NCBI RefSeq assembly: GCF_003863965.1
Contig: NZ_RRCN01000001.1
Span: 372,001-436,000, forward strand
Direction: 5' to 3'
Length of the DNA: 64,000 nt
Origin: Paenibacillus oralis
Lineage (GTDB): Bacteria; Bacillota; Bacilli; Paenibacillales; Paenibacillaceae
Within the stretch, counting starts at the first letter, position 1. Every line of letters begins with the position of its first letter. Of this stretch, positions 1 to 8,066 are shown piece by piece. A program made the translations under genes and the position numbers. Below the pieces are notes generated by a model, which made no database searches, had not been told where the DNA came from, and saw only the letters and a program-made list of their open reading frames with translations.

Positions 1-69
1 TGAATCCGCTGCTTCGATTGCGCTGACCAGCCCTTTTGTTTCAATAAGTCCGAGTGCTTCCTGCCGCAT
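1..69 (-). CDS. pduA: Bacterial microcompartment shell protein, PduA-like (partial, 5' end only)
   Basis: Only the first 23 codons are inside the window; the gene runs off the left edge. The translation (MRQEALGLIETKGL, then VSAIEAADS) matches the very conserved start of hexameric BMC-domain shell proteins of the PduA/EutM type, which tile the facets of propanediol- or ethanolamine-utilisation microcompartments. The ATG at 69 is chosen because a GGAGGTG ribosome binding site lies at 79-85, nine bases upstream, and because PduA starts at this residue; an upstream in-frame ATG at 114 has no such site. The gene is divergent from a PocR-domain two-component system at 1090, a regulator type often found beside pdu clusters. 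It is probably the first gene of a pdu-like operon. Family firm, pathway inferred. Confidence 0.75.
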   Translation of the reverse strand, partial: MRQEALGLIETKGLVSAIEAADS

Positions 70-234
70 AATTTTGCGCACCTCCATAGATTTGAACTTG
101 CGTTCCATCTCCATTGTACGAAGAACGGGGCCGCAAATATTTGACTTTAACCACCCGAAATAGGATTATAACGACTCGCCGCCTGGTACTTTAATGACAT
201 GGCAAAAAATTACATGTAGTTAATATGCAATAAT

Positions 235-248
235 TGATTGCGCTTACA
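235..248. promoter_or_regulatory. Candidate cre (CcpA) site upstream of pduA
   Basis: TGATTGCGCTTACA fits the CcpA cre consensus TGWNANCGNTNWCA with one mismatch. It lies about 165 bases before the pduA start, where carbon-catabolite control of a propanediol/ethanolamine operon would be expected. Motif match only. Confidence 0.35.
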
Positions 249-316
249 AATAAGCTGTGGCATAATCCCACTATCTTGACAGCTGTCTCCTTGTTGCGGG
301 AGGAGCAGGGTTCGGT

Positions 317-355
317 GAAAGTGCGTGTTCAAACCTCTGAAAGTGCGTGTTCAAA
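317..355. repeat. Two direct copies of a 17-bp sequence
   Basis: GAAAGTGCGTGTTCAAA occurs at 317-333 and again at 339-355, 22 bases apart (two helical turns). This spacing would suit a dimeric DNA-binding protein such as the AraC-type regulator encoded at 2325, but similar sequence may also be a dispersed intergenic repeat. Confidence 0.5.
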
Positions 356-642
356 AAGTCGGTTTCTCAGCACCGAAGCGTATGCTTCCGAAGTGCGTTT
401 TTTCAAAACGCTTTAGGTCGGATGAAGCTAGTAGACCATTCTGGAAATAACGTTAGCATGATGGCAAATGAAGACTTAAGAGAAAACGGCAAAATTAGTC
501 TATGAAGATCTCGGGCGACAACATAAAGGAAAAAAAGGGCGCTATTTCAGCGATATCCCCCATGTTGCGTGAAATAGAGGAATTTTATGGCGTTATTCTC
601 ACGATTTAGTGGCGAAAGGCCGCCTTTCGACCTGTTCATCGA

Positions 643-718
643 AAAATAAGACCCAATAGTTCCCCTATCGTGATGAATAGGCTCAAATTCGGAAAATAAG
701 ACCCTAAAGTTCCTCTAT
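643..718. repeat. Direct repeat, two copies of about 26 bp, 50 bp apart
   Basis: Two copies that differ at only three positions start with AAAATAAGACCC and end with CTAT, at 643-668 and 693-718. No open frame spans them. They look like a dispersed non-coding repeat of this lineage. Confidence 0.5.
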
Positions 719-1089
719 TTTATGGGGAACGATACTGAGCACAAGACTAATATAGAACAAAGTGATCCATGGCCCCTGTCCGCAGATAAGCCATATTATT
801 TCCGGATCATTCTACTAGGGACTGAGTAGCGGAGCTGAACGTTTTCGGAGAAAACGGCTTCGGAAGTATATGCCCACCCGGCTGAATTCAAGATTCGACG
901 CCGAAACCGCTCCCTGTCCCGCTTCGTGATAAGAAAAATATTTATCGATGTACCTTCTCGGAAGCCAGACCGCCTATAGCGGGGTAATTTATTCTTGCGA
1001 TATAAGGAAGCCGACACTTAGATGTTACTTCTTTCTTATATCTTCAAAAGACGACTTTTTGAACTACTTCTGAAAGGAATGGCGATAAC

Positions 1090-2328
1090 ATGTCCGAAGT
1101 GATTCAACTTGCCGACATTATCGAAGTGGAAGCATTCAAGAGCATACAGGAGAAGCTGGCCAAAATCGTGATGTTTCCCGTTATTACGATTGATGCAGAA
1201 GGTAATCCGATGGGCGCGTGGAGCAATTTCTCCCCGTTCTGCAAGCTGGTGCGTTCTTCCAGCGAAGGAGAGCGGAGATGCATCAGCTGCGATTATGAGG
1301 CAGGGAAGCTGGCGATGAAACACCGCAAACCGCAAATCTACCGCTGTCATCTGGGTTTGCAAGACTGTGTGGCGCCAATCATTGCCGAAGGTTATTTTCT
1401 GGGGGCGGTGCTGGGCGGGCAAGTGCTGACGGATGAAGCGGACCGTGCGAAAATCGACGCCGAGCGCATCTCCGTTGAATTCGGGCTGCCGCTGCAGAAG
1501 GTACTGGAGGCGATTGGGCAGATTCCGCTCGTCAGCCGGCAATACCTGGAGGATTCGGTCAATTTCGATACCTTTGTTGCGAACTATATTGCCGAGATCA
1601 GTATGAAAAAAATGGTGCAGGAGCAATTTCTCAAGGAAAGCCGCGAGAATCTGTTGCTGGAGCAGAAAGCCAAAACGATGGAGCTGAAGCAGCTTCAGGC
1701 ACAGATTAATCCCCATTTTCTGTTCAACACACTGAACACGATCGCCCGTATGGCCCTGATCGAAAATGCCCCGGAAACCGAAGAGCTGATCTATAACCTC
1801 TGCGACCTTCTGCACTACAATCTGAAAAATGTGGAGGAATTCCCTAAGATCCGCTCGGAAATCGAGTCGATCGAGAAATATCTCTACATCCAGACCCTGC
1901 GCTACAGCGACCGCATTCAATATGAGATCAAAGTCGATCCTGAGATTATGGATTACCGCATCCCGTCGATGGTGCTGCAGCCCTTGGTGGAGAATGCCTT
2001 CATACACGGACTGGAGCAGAAGCGGGACGGCGGCACCGTGTGGATCAGCGGCTGCCGAACGCCGGATAACCGGGTTATCATCACTGTTGCGGATAACGGC
2101 AGAGGCTTTAAGCCGGATATTCTGCGTGCGTTCGCCAACGGGGATGAGGGCAAGGGCACACATACGGGGATCGGACTATTCAACACGCATGAACGGCTGC
2201 GCGGCTATTTCGGCAAATCGTACGGCCTTAGCATCCGCAGCGAGCCGGATATTAGCACCTTGGTCCATATCACCCTGCCCTGCTTGAAGGAACATCTGCC
2301 GATCCGAATGGAGGATGAACATTTGTGA
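1090..2328 (+). CDS. PocR-domain sensor histidine kinase (LytS/YesM-type)
   Basis: 412 residues. Residues about 5-165 form a PocR-type ligand-binding domain with several cysteines (CISCDYE, YRCHLGLQDC), a module that senses small molecules or bound metal in regulators of propanediol/ethanolamine use. A short helical linker follows, then a His_kinase domain with the phospho-acceptor motif QINPHFLFNTLN (about 212-223) and a HATPase_c domain with VENAFIHG (N box) and DNGRGF (G1 box). No membrane segment is visible, so the sensor should be cytosolic. The stop overlaps the GTG start of the response regulator by four bases, so the two are translationally coupled. Its place opposite pduA suggests it controls the microcompartment operon. 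Domain assignment firm, target inferred. Confidence 0.88.
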   Translation: MSEVIQLADIIEVEAFKSIQEKLAKIVMFPVITIDAEGNPMGAWSNFSPFCKLVRSSSEGERRCISCDYEAGKLAMKHRKPQIYRCHLGLQDCVAPIIAEGYFLGAVLGGQVLTDEADRAKIDAERISVEFGLPLQKVLEAIGQIPLVSRQYLEDSVNFDTFVANYIAEISMKKMVQEQFLKESRENLLLEQKAKTMELKQLQAQINPHFLFNTLNTIARMALIENAPETEELIYNLCDLLHYNLKNVEEFPKIRSEIESIEKYLYIQTLRYSDRIQYEIKVDPEIMDYRIPSMVLQPLVENAFIHGLEQKRDGGTVWISGCRTPDNRVIITVADNGRGFKPDILRAFANGDEGKGTHTGIGLFNTHERLRGYFGKSYGLSIRSEPDISTLVHITLPCLKEHLPIRMEDEHL

Positions 2329-3095
2329 TTAAACTGATGATTGTTGAGGATGAGCCACTGGAGCGAATGGCGCTGCGTAAAATCATTCAAAGGCTGCCGC
2401 TGGACCTGGAGGTGGTGGAGGATGCGCTCAACGGCGAGGAGGCGGTCCACAAGGTACAGCTGTTAGGGCCGCAAATTCTGCTAATGGATATCCGCATGCC
2501 CGAGAAGAACGGACTGGAGGCTCAGCAGCAGATTATCCGCAGATTCCCGCTGACGAAGACGATTATTCTGACGGCCTACAGTGAATTCCAATATGCCCGC
2601 GAAGCACTGCAGTGTGGGGTCATTGACTATCTCCTGAAGCCAGTGCCGCCCCGCCAGCTTAAATCTGCGCTCGATAAGGCGATCCAGTCCTTAAATCAGG
2701 GCAAAACGATGGACGCAGAGACCATCCCTGCCGTTCCCAAGCCGGACGAAGATCTGATTGAGACGGCACTGCGATATATTGAACGGCACATTACCAGCGA
2801 ACTGACTCTGTCTGAGGTTGCCGCCTTCATTCACCTGAATCCGCAATATTTCAGCCGCCTGTTCAAAAGCCGCACCGGGGTCACCTTTACCGAATACGTC
2901 TCCGTGCAGAAGATCAGCCGGGCCAAGGATATGCTGCTGCACAGCAACCTGCCGGTCTACCGGGTGGCGATTGATCTGGGGTTCTCGGACGCGGCCTATT
3001 TCTCGCGTGTCTTCTTCAAATATGAACAGCAGACTCCGCTGCAGTTCAAGAAGCAGGCCGAGCTGGCCCTGCGCGAGCGCACAAGAAGACAATAA
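2325..3095 (+). CDS. Response regulator, REC plus AraC-type DNA-binding domain
   Basis: 256 residues, GTG start inside the kinase stop codon (GTGA overlap). Residues 1-120 are a CheY-like receiver with the acidic pair ED near residue 8, the phospho-acceptor Asp in LLMDIRMPEKNG and the conserved Lys in YLLKP. Residues about 150-250 are two AraC helix-turn-helices (NPQYFSRLFKSRTG; AYFSRVFFKYEQQTP). This YesN-type architecture is the standard partner of LytS/YesM kinases. It probably activates the divergent microcompartment genes when the PocR sensor binds its ligand. A strong terminator follows directly, so the pair is a two-gene operon. Confidence 0.9.
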   Translation: MIKLMIVEDEPLERMALRKIIQRLPLDLEVVEDALNGEEAVHKVQLLGPQILLMDIRMPEKNGLEAQQQIIRRFPLTKTIILTAYSEFQYAREALQCGVIDYLLKPVPPRQLKSALDKAIQSLNQGKTMDAETIPAVPKPDEDLIETALRYIERHITSELTLSEVAAFIHLNPQYFSRLFKSRTGVTFTEYVSVQKISRAKDMLLHSNLPVYRVAIDLGFSDAAYFSRVFFKYEQQTPLQFKKQAELALRERTRRQ

Positions 3096-3134
3096 AGCAG
3101 CGATTCCTCCATGATCGGAGAACCGCTGCTTTTT
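3094..3134 (+). terminator. Rho-independent terminator after the response regulator
   Basis: Arms AAAGCAGCG (3094-3102) and CGCTGCTTT (3124-3132) pair perfectly and are followed by a T run. The hairpin starts at the stop codon of the response regulator. Confidence 0.85.
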
Positions 3135-3239
3135 GGGGGACGCCAGTCCGGCATAAAGGTGATGTCTCCCATTCTTGATCGATCCCCCTTACCCTTACGT
3201 AACCTCCGCCTAGCGATACAGTTTTGGGTCATAAGGCTT

Positions 3240-3335
3240 GGGAATCGGCTCTTTATTTTACAAATACCGGTCCGTTAGAATTTAAAACGCCGCTTTTTCG
3301 GGCAAATAAAGGCTTTCATGTCCGTTAGCCGCGAG
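3240..3335. repeat. CCGTTAG-type intergenic repeat
   Basis: Two units ending in GTCCGTTAG (about 3260 and 3320) are each preceded by CAAATA and a short spacer. The same unit occurs four times, in both orientations, at 16240-16430. Non-coding; function unknown. Confidence 0.5.
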
Positions 3336-3387
3336 CGGTCAGATCCATCGCGTGCAAAATGCTGGCCCATGGATTATACAAACTTAT

Positions 3388-4347
3388 TTACTGGCGTGCC
3401 ATCATCATAATCCCTTTTTTCGTAATTACGTAATTATCGGGCAGACAGGTAGTGCCGGGATGATTGCGGCAGCGGTCATAAAGCGCCTTGAGATCCAGTT
3501 GAAAATCGCCGCGCGGCCGTTTCGGCTCCTTGATCCCCCAATTTTCCATGCACTCCAGGATCAGCCGCTGCGTCTGCGGGTACATGCTTGCGGCCTCCAA
3601 CAGGCAGCCTACGCTCCCTAAACGGGTATTCTCGTCGTACTTCGGTTTTAGCTTGAAAACAAGGTCCGTCACTAAATGCCACAACCAAACCTGGCAGGTT
3701 TTTTCGCTGTCCGGAATCGGAGAGTCAAAAAACCCCTTCCGCAAGGCCGCCCATAAAGCCAGTAAACTGTCGCCAGCCAGTTCAGGGGTTTTATAGTTAT
3801 GAAAATTTGTAAGCAGCGCGTTGATCCGTCCGGAGATATCGATCCCCCGCTCCGCCAATCTCCACCAGACGCGGCACTTCAATTCTTCCGTTTGCGTATC
3901 GCTATAGTATTGAGACAGCAACAGTTTCAGCGCTTCCTCAGGCAAAGCAACGCCCAGAGACAGCATTTCATCCACGAGCGCGGCGGCCCGGTACTGGACA
4001 TAAAGTTCGGTTTCCGTTTTGTCGGCTGCCTTTTTCTCAATATGCATCAATCTTGCTGCCGGGATGAGATACGCCTCTGGATTTACGCTATCCGCCCGCA
4101 GGCTTTCATAGGCTACTTCCAGCAGGTCGGCCGTAAGTTCGGAGTCCCTTAATTCGGTGATAAAACCTGTACTTCCATCGATCTGCCCGGCCCCTGCCAA
4201 ACGTTCCGCGATCCAGAGAACCGCGCCTTGCGCTTCGCCGGACGCCAGCATCTCTTCAACCAGCATCTCTTTCCGTTCTTGGCGCTGCTCCTGGCCCGCT
4301 GCGGCAAAAGCCTGCAGCTTCCCTTCTATCAGCTTCTCTTTGGACAT
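3388..4347 (-). CDS. Hypothetical helical protein, 319 residues
   Basis: Family not recognised. The sequence is soluble, mostly alpha-helical and leucine/alanine rich, without signal peptide or membrane segment. The N-terminal 30 residues are highly charged (KEKLIEGKLQ, EQRQERKEM). The ATG at 4347 has a good GGAGAA ribosome binding site. It is the last gene of a minus-strand run with a SUKH protein (4390) and another hypothetical gene (4948), spaced 30-45 bases apart, so the three are probably one operon. The SUKH neighbour hints at a toxin-immunity or contact-signalling setting, but nothing in this protein shows a function. Confidence 0.65.
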   Translation of the reverse strand: MSKEKLIEGKLQAFAAAGQEQRQERKEMLVEEMLASGEAQGAVLWIAERLAGAGQIDGSTGFITELRDSELTADLLEVAYESLRADSVNPEAYLIPAARLMHIEKKAADKTETELYVQYRAAALVDEMLSLGVALPEEALKLLLSQYYSDTQTEELKCRVWWRLAERGIDISGRINALLTNFHNYKTPELAGDSLLALWAALRKGFFDSPIPDSEKTCQVWLWHLVTDLVFKLKPKYDENTRLGSVGCLLEAASMYPQTQRLILECMENWGIKEPKRPRGDFQLDLKALYDRCRNHPGTTCLPDNYVITKKGIMMMARQ

Positions 4348-4389
4348 CGTCGTTCTCCTTTCAGATTTGCGGTTGACCGCCCCGCCGTT

Positions 4390-4914
4390 CTATTCGTCCT
4401 CTTCATCCAGACATATTTGAATAAAAGAAAACAGACTGGCCGCTTCAACGGAACGGTTCCCCCAATCATGCCAGAAGTAGAGCACCTGTCCGACTTGGCC
4501 CGCTTCCGCCGGGTCCATGTCCAGGCACAGGTAGTCCCCGCCGCCGTTCGACGCGATCGGAATCCACTTGTCATTCCATAGCAGCGGCTTGATTTCTTGC
4601 CCAATGTCCGGCTCCATTTCATCCGCTTCAAACTCTTCCCGCAGGAAGTTCCAATTTTCCACAATTTCCTCGAGCGGGCTGAGCGTCAAATTCCTCACAA
4701 ACGGCTCCGATCCCAGATCCCAGTCCTGCCCGTTATGTACTTGATAGAAAGCTTTCATTTCCTCGGGAAGCTTCAACCCAAGCGCCTTCTCGGCGTGCTC
4801 GAACTCCGCTTCACCGGCACCGGGCCGCAGCCTTAGCGCCTCCTGAAAACCGGTATCCTTAGCCGCCCCCTTACCGATAATCAAACTCCATAACCGTTCT
4901 GCTTGCTTTAACAA
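4390..4914 (-). CDS. SMI1/KNR4 (SUKH) family protein
   Basis: 174 residues. It shows the SUKH pattern: an N-terminal helix with ...EAEFEHAEKALGLKLPEEM, then KAFYQVHNGQDWD, and a later strand region IPIASNGGGDYLCLDMDP. In bacteria this family includes many immunity proteins against nuclease and deaminase toxins, though lone chromosomal members also have unknown roles. The TTG start at 4914 has a GGGAGGG site about seven bases upstream. No toxin gene is adjacent, so its partner is unknown. Family fairly firm, function inferred. Confidence 0.8.
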   Translation of the reverse strand: MLKQAERLWSLIIGKGAAKDTGFQEALRLRPGAGEAEFEHAEKALGLKLPEEMKAFYQVHNGQDWDLGSEPFVRNLTLSPLEEIVENWNFLREEFEADEMEPDIGQEIKPLLWNDKWIPIASNGGGDYLCLDMDPAEAGQVGQVLYFWHDWGNRSVEAASLFSFIQICLDEEDE

Positions 4915-4947
4915 GTCGAAGCCCTCCCTTTCAGATACGAATGCGGC

Positions 4948-5421
4948 TTAAAGCGCCCCTTCATAACGTTGCAACTCCTTCTCAATGTATGCCCAGCTAT
5001 GGCTGAACTCTTTGAAAACCCAGCCTGTCTCTTCAATCGTTTTGTGGCTTTCCGTACCTAACAGCAGTGTTCTAATGCCTTCTTCACAGCCCTCCCCAAC
5101 GATGAGCGCCATTGGAAACGGGTCGTCCAAATATATATCGGCGCCGATGTCAAAAACTTGCATGAGCCTGTCCCCCCAAGCGTACGTCAAAGCGCTGAAA
5201 TCAAAAATCAACGCCGCAGGCTCCCACGCCGCTAAACACGCCTTCCCGATCGCCCGCATAAACGCGGCATCCGTATTGCCGCTGGACCCGTACCCGTATT
5301 CCCCTATAAATTTCAAGATCATAATATCAAGATAATTAAACGTTTGAGATTGTCCCAAATAAACCTCATAGGCGATATCGCTTAATTCTTCGAGTCTGGC
5401 TCGTTTTAAGTCTATTTCCAT
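4948..5421 (-). CDS. Hypothetical protein, 157 residues
   Basis: No family recognised. A soluble protein with alternating helices and hydrophobic strands; a central segment AALIFDFSALTYAWGDRL and the later PMALIVGEG resemble beta-strand/loop units of an alpha/beta fold. The start at 5421 has a GGAGG site seven bases upstream. First gene of the three-gene minus-strand group with the SUKH protein. Its promoter region is shared with the divergent endonuclease V gene. Confidence 0.6.
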   Translation of the reverse strand: MEIDLKRARLEELSDIAYEVYLGQSQTFNYLDIMILKFIGEYGYGSSGNTDAAFMRAIGKACLAAWEPAALIFDFSALTYAWGDRLMQVFDIGADIYLDDPFPMALIVGEGCEEGIRTLLLGTESHKTIEETGWVFKEFSHSWAYIEKELQRYEGAL

Positions 5422-5530
5422 AAGCGCCTCCAGGAATAAAGATAAAAATCAATTTGGAATATTACAAAGTTCCTCCCCCCCATCTGCTACAATAAGTTTA
5501 ATATGAAGAGAAATGATAGGGGAGTCGAAA

Positions 5531-6205
5531 TTGAAAATACTTCGGGAACATCGCTGGGATTTGACGGAGGCGGAAGCCATTCAACTGCAGCGGGAACTGG
5601 CTGAAAAAGTGATCAGGCAGGATGCATTTCCTGAGCCGATCCGTTACATTGCCGGCGTAGACGTAGCTTACAGCGAACAAAACGACCGCTTAATCGCCGC
5701 GGTTGTCATTTTGGAAGCAGATACCCTGAAACTTGTGGAATCCGCGGTCGTTGAAGATACCGTTCACTTTCCTTATGTGCCGGGGCTGTTCTCCTTTCGG
5801 GAGCTTCCACCGATCATTAAGGCATTTGAGCGGATCGCCACTCCCCCGCAACTAGTCGTATGCGACGGCCAGGGGTTGGCCCACCCCAGACGGTTCGGAT
5901 TGGCCTGCCATTTAGGCGTGCTGTACGATCTCCCCGCCATTGGATGCGGGAAGACCAGACTTTGCGGCGATTATACGGAGCCGGAATTGCACAGAGGCGC
6001 CTTCTCCCCGCTCACGGACGGGCGTGAAGTGATCGGGCATGTCCTCAGAACGCAGCGTAATATCAAACCGATCTTCGTATCGGTTGGCCACCGGATATCC
6101 TTAAGCACAGCTTGCGAGTGGATCTTAAACCTGACGCCCAAATACCGTTTGCCGGAAACGACCCGGCTGGCCGATCAACTGGTGAAAAAGACGATGGCAG
6201 AATAA
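5531..6205 (+). CDS. nfi: Endonuclease V (deoxyinosine 3' endonuclease), first copy
   Basis: 224 residues. Endonuclease V nicks DNA one base 3' of deoxyinosine, starting repair of deaminated adenine. The hallmark segments are present: GVDVAY with the first metal-binding Asp, PYVPGLFSFRE with the catalytic Glu, VCDGQGLAHPRR with the second Asp, GCGKTRL and VGHRISL with the conserved His. The TTG at 5531 is preferred because AGGGGAG ends six bases upstream and because the second copy in this window starts at the same place; an in-frame ATG at 5513 lacks a good site. GC-rich codon use like its neighbours, so this is probably the resident gene. A paralogue lies at 52815. Confidence 0.93.
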   Translation: MKILREHRWDLTEAEAIQLQRELAEKVIRQDAFPEPIRYIAGVDVAYSEQNDRLIAAVVILEADTLKLVESAVVEDTVHFPYVPGLFSFRELPPIIKAFERIATPPQLVVCDGQGLAHPRRFGLACHLGVLYDLPAIGCGKTRLCGDYTEPELHRGAFSPLTDGREVIGHVLRTQRNIKPIFVSVGHRISLSTACEWILNLTPKYRLPETTRLADQLVKKTMAE

Positions 6206-6283
6206 ATCTCCATTAGGGCTGCTTATTTTTGTTCGTATAATTGAGGTATGCGGTGCGACATGCTAAGATAACAATAGAAATAA

Positions 6284-6310
6284 GGAGCCGGCGGCCACCG
6301 GCTCCCTTTT
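6284..6310. terminator. Bidirectional terminator between nfi and the lipoprotein gene
   Basis: Arms GGAGCCGG (6284-6291) and CCGGCTCC (6298-6305) with a short loop, flanked by CTTTT on one side and TTATTTC on the reverse strand. It lies between two convergent genes. Confidence 0.7.
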
Positions 6311-6317
6311 AAAAAAT

Positions 6318-6989
6318 TCACATCCCTAGCTCTTCAATTTTTTTATTCAACGTGTTCACTTGGTACATTTCTATTACCTTACCCGATTCGTCTTTTCTAT
6401 TCACAATCTCGACTTCCGGACCGGCTTCCAGTTCTTCGTTGTATTCCGCACTGCTGTTAAGCTCTAGAAGACTTGTATCCTTCAAATGTAAATAATCTTT
6501 AGTAAGCTCGAGAGGATCGTATCGTTTTAATCCCTTATAAGGATCCCTAACGAGTATTCTCTCTTGATAATATACTTCATTCAACTCATCAATTGCTTGC
6601 TCCAAGCTTAGCCGAATATGTATTTCATCTTCTAAAAAAGTAACGGTTCCCTTCCCCTTTCCCGCGTCATCATCAAATATAAAATCAGCCTTGTTATCCA
6701 CCAACTGAAAATCAGCTATTGAATCCGTAACTCTGACTGGATTATATAAGAATATGCTAATAGTCCCTTCATTTTCGCGATTTTCATTCATGGATATCTC
6801 TACGCTATTTAGACAATCACTGCACATGTATTGATTAAAATCTTTATCTGTCCATGATCCCTGATAATTTTGCAATTCTATTTTTGCGGGAGCTTTGGGC
6901 TCAACAACCATATTTTCTTTGCTTCGGTGAGCATTACAGGCAACTAACAATATTAGCAAAAACAAACCGCATATTAACTTGTATTTCAT
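6318..6989 (-). CDS. Hypothetical lipoprotein, 223 residues
   Basis: The N-terminus is a lipoprotein signal peptide: MKYK, a hydrophobic run GLFLLILL and the lipobox LVAC with lipidation expected at Cys18. The mature part is acidic, with two cysteines close together (MCSDCLNSVE), and reads like a small beta-rich extracytoplasmic domain. No family recognised. It forms a minus-strand pair with the gene at 7026, about 35 bases apart, and is AT-richer than the flanking genes. Confidence 0.7.
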   Translation of the reverse strand: MKYKLICGLFLLILLVACNAHRSKENMVVEPKAPAKIELQNYQGSWTDKDFNQYMCSDCLNSVEISMNENRENEGTISIFLYNPVRVTDSIADFQLVDNKADFIFDDDAGKGKGTVTFLEDEIHIRLSLEQAIDELNEVYYQERILVRDPYKGLKRYDPLELTKDYLHLKDTSLLELNSSAEYNEELEAGPEVEIVNRKDESGKVIEMYQVNTLNKKIEELGM

Positions 6990-7025
6990 CCGATTTACAA
7001 CCTCTTTCTTAGTATATGCTAACTT

Positions 7026-7493
7026 TCACATCACCACATCCTGAAATCCCACTTCAATGACATTTCCTTTCATAAGCCGAACACCTACCCCATTTTCTAC
7101 ATCCCATGTACAATTAAACGTTAGTCCGATTTCGTAGAATTCAAAAAGCTCAGGGTATTTCACAATAATTCCGTCTAAAGTTATTCTCTCAAGAAGTTGA
7201 TCAGTTGTTTCGATGAGGGGGTAACTTTCATTAAATCCAACATCATAACCAAGCTCTTGCCTTCTTTCTATGTAAAAGTCCAAAATCGGCTGCAACACGC
7301 GGTGTTGTATATTCTCCCAGTCATGCATAAGCGAGTTATAGACCTCATATTGCTCTTCCCCAAACTTTCCATCCTCATCACCATCAACTATAAGTGCTAT
7401 TTCGGTTTGTTTCCCCAAAAAATCAATAGTCATGTCCTTAGACCAAATGTAATTAAATTCGAGTTCGCCAAAAATCGGGTCATTTATGATCAT
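7026..7493 (-). CDS. Hypothetical protein, DUF6985-like (tentative)
   Basis: 155 residues starting MIINDPIFGELEFNYIW, followed by a strand-rich half and a helical half ending in a typical beta segment. The opening 'MI.D.vFG.l.f...W' pattern recalls the DUF2004/DUF6985 group of small Bacillus proteins, often near toxin-immunity genes; this is a resemblance from memory only. GGAGGTTTT ribosome binding site at the ATG. Probably co-transcribed with the following lipoprotein gene. Confidence 0.55.
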   Translation of the reverse strand: MIINDPIFGELEFNYIWSKDMTIDFLGKQTEIALIVDGDEDGKFGEEQYEVYNSLMHDWENIQHRVLQPILDFYIERRQELGYDVGFNESYPLIETTDQLLERITLDGIIVKYPELFEFYEIGLTFNCTWDVENGVGVRLMKGNVIEVGFQDVVM

Positions 7494-7547
7494 TTCAAAA
7501 CCTCCTTTTCTGTATTTCTATATTATATACCACCAATACGGGCTCCA

Positions 7548-7593
7548 CTAAAATAACAGCCTTTCCGCCCCCTTACGGGAAGCGGAAAGGCTG
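7548..7593 (-). terminator. Rho-independent terminator
   Basis: CAGCCTTTCCGC (7557-7568) pairs perfectly with GCGGAAAGGCTG (7582-7593). Read on the minus strand the hairpin is followed by TTATTTTAG. It probably ends transcription coming from the DUF1848 gene at 8067-8966. Confidence 0.7.
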
Positions 7594-8066
7594 TGACAAT
7601 TTCTCCATCACATTTATTGGACGTGATGAGGTGGCTGTCTATAACGTTCGTGTCTTTGTGTCTTTGTGTCTTTGTGTCATTGTGTCATTGCATGCTGCCT
7701 TCCACAATTATCCCTTTCGTTCAGAAGGCAGCGGGAAGGCTGTGTACAGGAATCCAAAGAGGCGAAAAAAGCTTGCACCATTCCTCCCGTCAAGTCTGCT
7801 TCACTTCTCCTAAACCTCCTTCTCCTAAACCTTCTAAAGATCTCGAACAAATCTTCTTCTCCCAAATATATCTGCTTCTCCTGAAGTTATCTTCTTCTCT
7901 GCTCCATGATCAAACGGGATAATCGTGCAAAGCGTCCGGGCAGCGGGTGTTGATCTGCCGACCAACCCGCCGGCCTTCCCTGTCCTTAAGCTTTCAACGC
8001 CCTTTCGACACTTCTTGCCACGATTAGCTGCCGGCTTGACTGTCAAGCACTGATTATTAGTTTGAG
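7594..8066. other. Gene-free stretch with low-complexity repeats
   Basis: No supported gene. It holds a five-unit tandem 8-bp repeat (7651-7690) and an imperfect CTCCTAAACC repeat near 7805-7835, then CT-rich sequence. The small open frames here are artefacts of the repeats. Confidence 0.6.
7651..7690. repeat. Tandem 8-bp microsatellite, five units
   Basis: TGTCTTTG three times then TGTCATTG twice, back to back. Typical of slippage-prone sequence; not inside a gene or an obvious promoter. Confidence 0.85.

Larger units (their letters stand above)
115..1089. other. Long divergent intergenic region between pduA and the PocR kinase
   Basis: Nearly 1 kb without a convincing gene. It should hold the promoters of the microcompartment operon (leftward) and of the kinase/regulator pair (rightward). 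It contains a catabolite-repression-like site, a 17-bp direct repeat at 317-355 and a 26-bp direct repeat at 643-718. The short open frames in it have no supporting start site or codon pattern. Confidence 0.6.

Noticed and set aside
796..1017. Small minus-strand open frame between pduA and the kinase
   Set aside because: No ribosome binding site and an Arg-rich random composition; the region looks like non-coding control sequence.
1036..2163. Open frame of 375 codons on the minus strand
   Set aside because: It lies entirely antisense to the PocR kinase gene, has no family features, and its length follows from the GC-rich codon use of the real gene.
7651..7690. Tandem 8-bp repeat considered as a phase-variation switch
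   Set aside because: It is not in or directly before a supported gene.
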